The notes below the pieces were generated by a model. That model worked only from the letters and a program-made list of their open reading frames with translations, did not search any database and had not been told where the DNA came from. A stretch of DNA of 64,000 nt from positions 1 through 64,000 of the forward strand of contig NZ_MUYM01000004.1 in the NCBI RefSeq assembly GCF_002150765.1, in the 5' to 3' direction. Below are positions 27,159 to 34,485 of the stretch, in pieces; positions within the stretch are counted from its first letter, which is position 1; each line of letters opens with the position of its first letter. Both the position numbers and the translations under genes were made by a program. The DNA comes from Lentzea kentuckyensis. Its GTDB lineage: Bacteria; Actinomycetota; Actinomycetes; Mycobacteriales; Pseudonocardiaceae.

Positions 27159-28739
27159 TCAGGCCTTGGCGCCGATGCCCGAGATCGCCCGGACTTCCAT
27201 CTCCGCCGCCTTGCCCGCCATCTCCGGCTCCCGCTTCGACAAGATCGTCGCGAGGAACCCGCAGAGGAACGAGAACGGGATAGACACGATGCCGGGGTTG
27301 CCGAGCGGGAACCAGGCGAAGTCGACGTTCGGGAAGATCGACGTCTTCGCGCCGGACAGCACCGGCGAGAAGATGATCAGGAAGAGGCACGAGCCGAGGC
27401 CGCCGTAGATGCTCCACAGCGTGCCGATGGTGTTGAAGCGCCGCCAGAAGATCGTGTAGAGGATCGTCGACAGGTTCGCCGAGGCGGCCAGCGCCAGCGC
27501 CAGTGACACCAGGAACGCCACGTTCTGGCCGTTCGCCGCGATGCCGCCGATGATCGACAGGAGGCCGACGACGATGGCCGTCAACCGGGCGACCCGGATC
27601 TCCCTGCGCGGCTCCGCGTTGCCGCGCTTGATCACGTTCGCGTAGACGTCGTGGGCGAACGAGGCCGACGCGGCCAGCGTCAGGCCCGCGACCACGGCGA
27701 GGATCGTCGCGAACGCCACCGCGGACACGATGCCGAGCAGTACGGCGCCACCGATGCGGAACGCCAGCAGCGGCGCGGCGGAGTTCTCGCCACCCGGTGC
27801 CGCGGCGATCGTGTCGGTGCCCACCAGGGCCATCGCGCCGAAGCCGATCACCAGCGTGCACAGGTAGAAGATGACCATCGTCCAGGTCGCCCACACGACC
27901 GAACGACGGGCTTCCGAGGCGTTCGGCACGGTGTAGAAGCGCATCAGCACGTGCGGCAGGGACGCGATGCCGAGCACCAGGGACAGGGCCAGCGAGACGA
28001 AGTCCAGTTTGGACATCGCGCTGAAGCCGTACTTGGCGCCGGGGTCGAGGACGGCCTCGCCGAGCTTGTTGTTCTCGGTGGCCTGCTGCATGATCGCCGA
28101 CAGGCTGAAGCCGAACTTGCCCAGCAGGAAGATCGTCATCAGCGTCACGCAGAGCAGCAGCAGGACGGCCTTGATGATCTGCACCCAGGTCGTGCCCTTC
28201 ATGCCGCCGACCAGCACGTAGAGCACCATCACCATGCCGACCACCGCGATCAGCAGCGCCTGGCCCCACTTCGAGTGCACGTTGAGCAGCAACGCGATCA
28301 GGCCGCCGGCGCCCGCCATCTGCGCGATCATGTAGAAGAACGAGATCACCAGGGTCGCGTTGGCCGCCGCCGCGCGCACCGGGCGTTGCCGCATCCGGAA
28401 CGCCAGCACGTCGCCGACGGTGAAGCGGCCGGTGTTGCGCAGGCCCTCCGCGATCAGCAGCAGGCCGACCAGCCACGCGACGACCCAGCCGACGGAGTAC
28501 AGGAAGCCGTCGTAGCCGTGCGCCGCGATACCGCCGGAGATGCCGAGGAACGACGCGGCGGACAGGAAGTCACCGGACAGCGCCACGCCGTTCTGGGCAC
28601 CCGTGAACGAGCTGCCCGCGGCGTAGTAGTCCGACGCCGTGACGTTGCGGCTGCTGGCGCGGTAGACGATGTAGAGGGTGATCAGGACGAACACCGCGAA
28701 GACGCTGAGGTTCAGCACCGGGTTGCCGGTGGTGGGCAT
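27159..28739 (-). CDS. actP: Cation/acetate symporter, SSS family
   Basis: A 526-residue sodium:solute symporter with thirteen predicted helices, matching ActP-type monocarboxylate permeases. Markers include ASDYYAAGSSFTGAQNG at the N-terminus, GDFLSAASFLGISGG, and the sodium-site region SASFAHDVY. It follows its DUF485 partner with a 3-bp gap, the standard arrangement of yjcH-actP. It is convergent with the response regulator gene. Confidence 0.9.
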   Translation of the reverse strand: MPTTGNPVLNLSVFAVFVLITLYIVYRASSRNVTASDYYAAGSSFTGAQNGVALSGDFLSAASFLGISGGIAAHGYDGFLYSVGWVVAWLVGLLLIAEGLRNTGRFTVGDVLAFRMRQRPVRAAAANATLVISFFYMIAQMAGAGGLIALLLNVHSKWGQALLIAVVGMVMVLYVLVGGMKGTTWVQIIKAVLLLLCVTLMTIFLLGKFGFSLSAIMQQATENNKLGEAVLDPGAKYGFSAMSKLDFVSLALSLVLGIASLPHVLMRFYTVPNASEARRSVVWATWTMVIFYLCTLVIGFGAMALVGTDTIAAAPGGENSAAPLLAFRIGGAVLLGIVSAVAFATILAVVAGLTLAASASFAHDVYANVIKRGNAEPRREIRVARLTAIVVGLLSIIGGIAANGQNVAFLVSLALALAASANLSTILYTIFWRRFNTIGTLWSIYGGLGSCLFLIIFSPVLSGAKTSIFPNVDFAWFPLGNPGIVSIPFSFLCGFLATILSKREPEMAGKAAEMEVRAISGIGAKA

Positions 28740-28742
28740 GCC

Positions 28743-29159
28743 TTACTCCTCGACGCCTGTCTTCTCTGCGAGCAATTTGCGCTGCGGGTCCAGCCGTCGC
28801 TTTGCGTAACGGGCATAACCGAGCGTGATGATGATCGAAGTCACAAACTGGCTCAGTCCCAGCAGGATGCCGAGGTTGATGACGCCGATCACCTTGGTGC
28901 TGACGAAGTCTTTCGCATACGCGGACAGCAGCACGAAGGTCAAGTAGGAGGTGAGGAAAAGCGCCGTCATCGGGAAGACGAACGTCGTGAGGCGCCTGCG
29001 CAGAGTGCGGAATTCGTCGGTCTGCCGAATGAGCTCGAAGTTCGGTTTGCCGTTCGAATCCACGTACGACAAAGCCTCGGGGTCGTCGAACGACGCGAAA
29101 CCCCGGCTTTCCCGATGCTCGTGCTGCGTTTCGCCAGGCGACCACATCGCCTTGGTCAT
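28743..29159 (-). CDS. DUF485 membrane protein (ActP partner)
   Basis: A 138-residue protein with two hydrophobic helices (residues ~60-82 and ~95-118) and conserved FRTLRRRLTTFVFPMTALFL and YARYAKRRLD. This is the DUF485 family, always encoded before acetate-type symporters. The N-terminal ~45 residues are a charged cytoplasmic extension. It would associate with the permease. It diverges from the OFA/conservon operon across 278 bp. Confidence 0.87.
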   Translation of the reverse strand: MTKAMWSPGETQHEHRESRGFASFDDPEALSYVDSNGKPNFELIRQTDEFRTLRRRLTTFVFPMTALFLTSYLTFVLLSAYAKDFVSTKVIGVINLGILLGLSQFVTSIIITLGYARYAKRRLDPQRKLLAEKTGVEE

Positions 29160-29319
29160 GTACCCCTGCCCCTCGCGTGTGCGGCGCCCACTGTAGCGCT
29201 CTCACGTGTGCAGTCAACGCATCGGAGTCGCCGGAACCGGGCAAAACCGGGCCAAACCCGGACACTGCATTTGTCTCAAATGGTGCGCAGTGCAGGTTGT
29301 ACCACAGCGAGAGCTCGAG

Positions 29320-29348
29320 GTTGCATCGGATGCAACGCCGTATGCAAC
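29320..29348. promoter_or_regulatory. Palindromic operator with extra half site
   Basis: GTTGCATC-G-GATGCAAC (29320-29336) is a perfect 8-bp palindrome. It is followed 4 bp later by another ATGCAAC half site ending at 29348. It lies in the divergent region between the acetate-symporter and OFA-carrier operons, just upstream of the promoter at 29372-29400. It is the best operator candidate there. The regulator is not identified. Confidence 0.55.
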
Positions 29349-29371
29349 AGCGAACGACAAGGTCCAGACCG

Positions 29372-29400
29372 TTGTCGCACGTGTACACCTGGCCTAGGAT
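29372..29400 (+). promoter_or_regulatory. Promoter of OFA-carrier/conservon operon
   Basis: TTGTCG (29372-29377), a 17-nt spacer and TAGGAT (29395-29400) match the housekeeping consensus. They place the transcript start about 30 nt before the GTG at 29438. The operator-like palindrome lies directly upstream. Confidence 0.5.
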
Positions 29401-29437
29401 CGGCCGGTCCGCGTTTTTGGTGACGGTTGGGGATAAA

Positions 29438-31051
29438 GTGGGGTTCTTAGCGCGCGAACGCCAAGTCGCGCCTCCCGGATGGAACCGCTGGCTCGTTCCG
29501 CCCGCAGCACTGGCGATTCATCTCTCCATTGGCCAGGCATACGCCTGGAGTGTCTTCAAGACGCCGCTGGAGAAATCGCTCGGCATCACGGGAACGCAGT
29601 CCGCACTGCCCTTCCAGCTCGGCATCGTGATGCTCGGGCTGTCCGCGGCCGTGCTCGGTACGACCGTCGAACGCAGGGGTCCGCGCTGGGCGATGCTCAT
29701 GTCGCTGATCGCCTTCTGCTCCGGCCTGCTGATCTCGGCCGCCGGTGTGTGGGCGGGTCAGTACTGGGTCGTGGTCTTCGGCTACGGCCTGATCGGTGGC
29801 ATCGGCCTCGGCATCGGCTACATCTCGCCGGTGTCCACGCTGATCAAGTGGTTCCCCGACCGGCCGGGCATGGCGACCGGTATCGCGATCATGGGCTTCG
29901 GCGGCGGCGCGTTGATCGCCTCGCCGTGGTCGACCTCGATGCTGACGGCGTTCGGCAACACCTCGACGTCGGGCATCGGCAAGGCGTTCCTGGTGCACGG
30001 CATCGTCTACGCGATCTTCATGAGCGTCGGCGTGCTGTTGATCCGCCTGCCCTCCAAGGAGTTCACGCAGGAGAAGGCGGAGCTGCTCAAGGACAAGCCG
30101 AAGTCCACCGTCGGCTTCAACGTCTCGGCGAACAACGCCATCAAGACGCCGCAGTTCTGGCTGCTCTGGGTCGTGCTCTGCTTCAACGTCACCGCGGGCA
30201 TCGGCATCCTGGAGAAGGCCGCGCCGATGCTGGTCGACTTCTTCAAGGAGTCCTCGACGCCGGTCGCCGCGACGGCCGCCACCGGTTTCGTGGCACTGCT
30301 CAGCGCCGCCAACATGGCCGGCCGGTTCATCTGGTCGTCCACTTCGGACATCGTCGGCCGCAAGAACATCTACCGCCTCTACCTGGGTGTCGGCGCGCTG
30401 CTCTACCTGGTGTTGCTGACGTTCGGCCCGACCAGCACGCCGCTGTTCGTGGTCGCGGCGATGGTGATCCTGTCGTTCTACGGCGCGGGCTTCGCGACCG
30501 TCCCGGCGTACCTGCGCGACCTGTTCGGCACCTACCAGGTCGGCGCGATCCACGGTCGCCTGCTGACCGCGTGGTCGGTGGCCGGCGTGCTCGGGCCGCT
30601 GATCGTCAACGCCATCGCGGACGCGGGCAAGAAGGCCGGGCACGTCGGTCCTGACTTGTACGCGACGTCGTTCTACATCATGATCTCGCTGCTGGTCGTC
30701 GGTTTCGTCGCGAACGAGTTGATCCGCCCGGTCAACCCGAAGTTCCACGAGCCGACGGCAGAGGCGGAGGCAGAGGTCGTCGACGAGCCCGAGGCCGCGG
30801 CCGAGGCTGAGGTGGAGAAGTCCGAGCCGAAGGCCGCGAAGGCGGAGGACGTCGTCGCCGAGCCCGAGGCGGAGAAGTCCGAGCCGAAGGCCGCGAAGGC
30901 GGAAGACGTCGTCGCCGAGGCCGAGAAGCCCGGGCCGAAGTCGGACGACGAGGCGACGGTCGCCAAGTGGAACGAGGCCGAGGCGGCGGAAGCCGCGGAC
31001 GTCGCGGAGTCGGCTGAGAAGGAAGAGGCGGAAGGCGTGGTGCAGAAGTGA
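29438..31051 (+). CDS. OFA-type MFS transporter with repetitive charged tail
   Basis: A 537-residue MFS protein resembling the oxalate/formate antiporter group. LAIHLSIGQAYAWSVFKTPL is characteristic of the first helix, with IKWFPDRPGMATGIAIMGFG around helix 4-5 and SSTSDIVGRKNIYR in the central loop. Twelve helices end near residue ~430. The remaining ~105 residues are a soluble Glu/Ala/Lys-rich tail containing a 19-residue tandem repeat. GTG at 29438 is chosen as the start because homology begins just after it. The next gene overlaps its stop. Confidence 0.85.
   Translation: MGFLARERQVAPPGWNRWLVPPAALAIHLSIGQAYAWSVFKTPLEKSLGITGTQSALPFQLGIVMLGLSAAVLGTTVERRGPRWAMLMSLIAFCSGLLISAAGVWAGQYWVVVFGYGLIGGIGLGIGYISPVSTLIKWFPDRPGMATGIAIMGFGGGALIASPWSTSMLTAFGNTSTSGIGKAFLVHGIVYAIFMSVGVLLIRLPSKEFTQEKAELLKDKPKSTVGFNVSANNAIKTPQFWLLWVVLCFNVTAGIGILEKAAPMLVDFFKESSTPVAATAATGFVALLSAANMAGRFIWSSTSDIVGRKNIYRLYLGVGALLYLVLLTFGPTSTPLFVVAAMVILSFYGAGFATVPAYLRDLFGTYQVGAIHGRLLTAWSVAGVLGPLIVNAIADAGKKAGHVGPDLYATSFYIMISLLVVGFVANELIRPVNPKFHEPTAEAEAEVVDEPEAAAEAEVEKSEPKAAKAEDVVAEPEAEKSEPKAAKAEDVVAEAEKPGPKSDDEATVAKWNEAEAAEAADVAESAEKEEAEGVVQK
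30815..30928 (+). repeat. 57-bp tandem repeat in transporter tail
   Basis: Two near-identical 57-bp units encode EKSEPKAAKAEDVVAE-type segments of 19 residues in the cytoplasmic tail of the OFA carrier. Only a few positions differ between copies, so the duplication is recent or homogenised. Confidence 0.85.
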
Positions 31052-31155
31052 ACTCCCAGCGCTTGTTGCTCATCGGAGCGTGGCTGTGGGTGGGTCTTCC
31101 GCTCGCCTACGGCCTGTACCGGCTCTTCCTGAACGCGGCCAAGCTCTTCGTCTGA
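31048..31155 (+). CDS. MFS transporter small subunit (35 residues)
   Basis: The GTG overlaps the carrier stop codon (GTGA) and its own TGA overlaps the next ATG (TGATG). The 35-residue product is MNSQRLLLIGAWLWVGLPLA followed by YGLYRLFLNAAKLFV: one hydrophobic helix with an amphipathic end. Short single-helix proteins of this type regularly follow OFA-family carriers and are presumed accessory subunits. Confidence 0.75.
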   Translation: MNSQRLLLIGAWLWVGLPLAYGLYRLFLNAAKLFV

Positions 31156-33269
31156 TGTTCAACGCGCTCGTCAACTGGCGCAACTGGCGCCTGCCGGTGA
31201 AGCTCGCCGCGGTGTTGATCGTTCCGGTCGCCATCGCGGTGGGCGCCGGCGTGCTGCAGATCCAGTCGCACATGGAACGCGCCGAGTCGTACGCGGCGCT
31301 CCAGCGGCTGGTCAAGGTCCGCGCGGCCCTCATCCCCGTGATCGAGGGGGTGCAGGCGGAACGGCGGATCATCGCGGAGGGCGTCGGCCCGCAGATCCTG
31401 TCCGAACAGGTGCGGCGCACCGACGACGCCCGCGCCGCGTTGCGCGAGCAGATCGCCAAGACCTCGTTGAGCGACGTCGTGATCGCCCAGATGAACGAGG
31501 TCCAGGGCAAGATCGGCGGCCTGACCGCGTTGCGCGAGCAGGCCGGCGACGTCCCGACCGCGATCAACACCTACACCGAGCTCACCGACTCGTTGCTCGA
31601 CATGGACGAGGTGCTCGCCAGCGAGTTCGGCGACGCCGCGCTCTTCCGCACGGCGATGGGCCTGCACCACGTCGTGCACGTGCAGGAAGAGGTCCTGTAC
31701 CAGCAGGCGGTCGTGCTGTCCGGGCTCACCCGCGGCCAGTTGCTGACCGCCGAGGTGCGGTCGCTGGTCGAGTCGAACGTGAAGCTCGGCTACATCGCCG
31801 GCGAGTTCGCCTCGCTGGCGACCCCGGAGCAGTTGAAGGCCTATGGCGTGGACTTCAACGGCCCGGACATCGAGGCCCACCGCAAGATGCTGGCGACCGC
31901 GCTGCTGCATCCGACCTCGGACGCACCCAGCACGAGTACCAACAACGGCAACAGCAACGGCAACAACAGCAACAACAACGCGGCCAGGCCCAAGCCGTTG
32001 CCGATCGCGGCCTCGGACTGGAGCAAGGCCTCCGGCGCGGTCGCGACCTCGCTCGGCGGCGTGGTGGACGGTCTGCAGAACGATCTGCGCGACACCGCGA
32101 ACCGCCTGCGCGACGAGACCAGTGACGCGGCCGGTACGGCGTCCGCGATCCTGTTCGCCAGCCTGATCCTGGCCGGCACCATCGGGTTCGTCGTCGGCCG
32201 CTACCTGCTGCGCTCGCTCAACGCGTTGCGCCGCTCGGCACTCGAAGTGGCGTGGCACAAACTTCCCGAAATGGTGGCAACCGGACGCGGCAGCACGGAG
32301 ATCGACCCGGTGCCGGTGGACACGACGGAGGAGTTCGGCCAAGTGGCGCGCGCGTTCGACGCGGTGCACCAGCAGGCCGTCCAGTCGGTCATCGAGCAGG
32401 CCAGCATGCGCGCGAACATGCGCAACATCTTCGTGAACCTCTCGCGGCGCAGCCAGAGCCTCGTCGAACGCCAGCTCAAGCTGATGGAGGAGCTGGAGAA
32501 GTACGAGGAGGACCCGGACCAGCTCGCGAACCTCTTCAAGCTCGACCACCTCGCCACCCGCATGCGCCGCAACAACGAGAACCTGATGGTGCTGTCCGGC
32601 GGTGACGTGGCGCGGCGGTTCACCCGCCCGATCCCGCTGACCGACGTGCTGCGCGCGGCGGCCGCGGAGATCGAGCAGTACCAACGGGTGATGGTGCACA
32701 CGGCGCCCAATGCCGAAGTTGTCGGTTATGTGGCAAGCGACCTGGTTCGGCTGCTGGCCGAACTTCTTGACAACGCAACGGCTTTCTCGCCGCCGCACAC
32801 CCAGGTCTCGATCAGCGCGTCGATCGAGGCCGGCGACATCGTGCAGATCGACGTGGTGGACCACGGCATCGGCATCGACCCCGAGGCGCTGGCGGCCGCA
32901 AACCACCGGCTCGAGGCCGCTGGCGAGGGCATGGACGTCCAGGTGTTCCGCGAAATGGGACTTTTCGTCGTGGGCAGGCTCGCCGCACGCCACCAGATCG
33001 TGGTACGCCTCGATGCTCAACAGGGCAAGGGAACTCGCGCGATCGTGTTGGTTCCGGCGGAACTGGCCCCACGACGAGAAGAGTCCTGGGAGAGTTTCCG
33101 CGGGGAAGCGATCGAGCAGCAGCAGGCGTCGTGGTTCCAGACGCCCGCGGCCGGCCCGCCGCCTCCCCCCGCACCCGCGCGTCAGACGCCGGAATCTGCC
33201 CGAGGATTCCTCAACGCCTTCCAGCGTGGTGTGCAGCGAGGCCTTCCCGACCACCAGGAGAGTCGATGA
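31155..33269 (+). CDS. cvnA: CvnA-type sensor histidine-kinase-like protein
   Basis: A 704-residue membrane sensor, first component of an actinobacterial conservon. An N-terminal helix (residues ~17-36) and a nitrate/nitrite-sensor-like helical outer domain precede a second helix (~328-352) and a HAMP linker. An atypical dimerisation helix carries LDHLATRMRRNNENLMV (His465), and a HATPase domain has ELLDNATAFSPP. The outer domain carries an Asn-rich low-complexity loop near residues 256-275. The C-terminal ~50 residues are Pro-rich. CvnA proteins are thought to signal through CvnB-D. Its ATG overlaps the small-subunit stop. Confidence 0.88.
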   Translation: MFNALVNWRNWRLPVKLAAVLIVPVAIAVGAGVLQIQSHMERAESYAALQRLVKVRAALIPVIEGVQAERRIIAEGVGPQILSEQVRRTDDARAALREQIAKTSLSDVVIAQMNEVQGKIGGLTALREQAGDVPTAINTYTELTDSLLDMDEVLASEFGDAALFRTAMGLHHVVHVQEEVLYQQAVVLSGLTRGQLLTAEVRSLVESNVKLGYIAGEFASLATPEQLKAYGVDFNGPDIEAHRKMLATALLHPTSDAPSTSTNNGNSNGNNSNNNAARPKPLPIAASDWSKASGAVATSLGGVVDGLQNDLRDTANRLRDETSDAAGTASAILFASLILAGTIGFVVGRYLLRSLNALRRSALEVAWHKLPEMVATGRGSTEIDPVPVDTTEEFGQVARAFDAVHQQAVQSVIEQASMRANMRNIFVNLSRRSQSLVERQLKLMEELEKYEEDPDQLANLFKLDHLATRMRRNNENLMVLSGGDVARRFTRPIPLTDVLRAAAAEIEQYQRVMVHTAPNAEVVGYVASDLVRLLAELLDNATAFSPPHTQVSISASIEAGDIVQIDVVDHGIGIDPEALAAANHRLEAAGEGMDVQVFREMGLFVVGRLAARHQIVVRLDAQQGKGTRAIVLVPAELAPRREESWESFRGEAIEQQQASWFQTPAAGPPPPPAPARQTPESARGFLNAFQRGVQRGLPDHQESR

Positions 33270-33664
33270 GCACGCAGGTGGACCAGTTCGGCTGGCTGGT
33301 CACCAACTTCGCCGAACGCACACCCGGCATCGAGCACGCCGTGGTGATCTCGGCCGACGGCTTGGTGTTGATCTCGTCCTCGAAGCTGCCGGGGCACGTC
33401 GCCCCGCAGTTCGCGGCGATCGTGGCCGGTGTGGTCTCCCTCGCCGAGTCCGCCTCCCAGTGCTTCGCCGGCGAGTCGGTCGTCCGCACGGTCGTGCAGA
33501 TGGACAAGGGCGTGATGCTGCTGTCGTCGATCAGCGACGGCTCGGTCCTCGCGGTGCTGGCGTCGGCCACCTCCGACGTCGCGCAGGTGGCGTACGAGAT
33601 GACGGTGGTCGTGCGCCAGGTGGGCCAGCTGCTCACGCCGGAACTGCGGGCCGAGCTGGCATGA
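33266..33664 (+). CDS. cvnB: CvnB roadblock/LC7-domain protein
   Basis: A 132-residue roadblock/LC7 protein (FGWLVTNFAERTPGIEHAVV, ISADGLVLISSS). In conservons this Mgl-B-like subunit regulates a Ras-like GTPase (CvnD). It overlaps CvnA and CvnC by 4 bp on each side (ATGA). Confidence 0.93.
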   Translation: MSTQVDQFGWLVTNFAERTPGIEHAVVISADGLVLISSSKLPGHVAPQFAAIVAGVVSLAESASQCFAGESVVRTVVQMDKGVMLLSSISDGSVLAVLASATSDVAQVAYEMTVVVRQVGQLLTPELRAELA

Positions 33665-34203
33665 ACGGACAGTCCGACGAACAGGTCAACTTCGGCGATC
33701 TGATCAGCGGTTTCAGCTTCGACAGCGAGCGGATCCGCAAGCGCGGCAAGAAGAAGGCCCAGCGCGCCCCGGAACCCGTGCCGGAGCAGCCGGACCCGTA
33801 CGCCACGCTGCCGTTCGAACCGCCGGTCCCGCCGCTGCCGTCGATCGAGCCGTCGTCCTTCGAGACGTCGTCCTCGATCGTGCGCGCCTACGCGTGGACC
33901 GGCGGCCGCACCACGTCCGACGTGCACCTGGAGATCGAGACCCTGGTGTCGGTGAACGAGCGCTCGGCCACCGCCGTGCGCCCGGAACACCACGACGTGC
34001 TGGCGTTGTGCCACTCGCCGCGGTCGGTGGCGGAGATCGCCGCCCTGCGCGGGTTGCCGTTGGGCGTCACCAAGGTGCTGCTGGGCGACATGGCCTCGCA
34101 CGGGTTGATCGACGTGCACCGCACCGCGTCGTCCTACGGCGATGACGCTCGGCCGGACAGCGCGCTGCTGGAGAGGGTGCTGGCGGGCCTGCGACGCCTC
34201 TGA
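33661..34203 (+). CDS. cvnC: CvnC DUF742 protein
   Basis: A 180-residue DUF742 protein. A long Pro/Glu-rich N-terminal linker precedes the winged-helix-like domain (VRAYAWTGGRTTSDVHLEIE through LRGLPLGVTKVLLGDMASHG). It completes CvnA-B-C, but no CvnD GTPase follows. The next DNA is non-coding and the following gene is on the opposite strand. The N-terminal extension is longer than in usual CvnC proteins. Confidence 0.9.
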   Translation: MNGQSDEQVNFGDLISGFSFDSERIRKRGKKKAQRAPEPVPEQPDPYATLPFEPPVPPLPSIEPSSFETSSSIVRAYAWTGGRTTSDVHLEIETLVSVNERSATAVRPEHHDVLALCHSPRSVAEIAALRGLPLGVTKVLLGDMASHGLIDVHRTASSYGDDARPDSALLERVLAGLRRL

Positions 34204-34327
34204 CCGGTGCTGATCGGCTTCGGCCGACTTTGGCAGACCCTCTGAGTACGTTGAGATGCAGGGGTTCCCGGCTCGGGGCAGGGCCCCGGCAAAGTCCCGT
34301 CAGGCCATCCGCCTGGCTGGCGATGGC

Positions 34328-34483
34328 GTGTGCAAGTACCACCAACCCAACATCAACAAGCACTTTGCTACTACCAACTGGCCTCGTCGATCCCAGCGCC
34401 CGGCTCAGCCATGTTCGGCAACTGGCGAACATGTTGGGTGTAGTTGGCGGCGATTTGATCAAGAGTTGGTAGTACTTGCAGAC
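34328..34483. repeat. Nested inverted-repeat element between convergent genes
   Basis: Outer arms TGCAAGTACCACCAAC (34331-34346) and GTTGGTAGTACTTGCA (34465-34480) match at 15 of 16 positions. A 9-bp inner pair (ACCCAACAT, 34345-34353, with 34431-34439) and a perfect CATGTTCG/CGAACATG hairpin (34410-34433) nest inside. TACTACCAACT at 34369-34379 can also pair with the right arm. The element occupies most of the gap between cvnC and the SARP gene. It may be a bidirectional terminator or a small palindromic mobile remnant. The rest of the gap (34204-34327) holds nothing recognised. Confidence 0.6.
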
Positions 34484-34485
34484 GC

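Noticed and set aside
30815-30928. CRISPR-like repeats
   Set aside because: In-frame protein tandem repeat with no unique spacers or cas genes.
31107-33254. 715-codon frame antisense to cvnA
   Set aside because: Composition is Arg/His-rich without any domain, while the sense frame has clear sensor-kinase features and overlaps its neighbours correctly.
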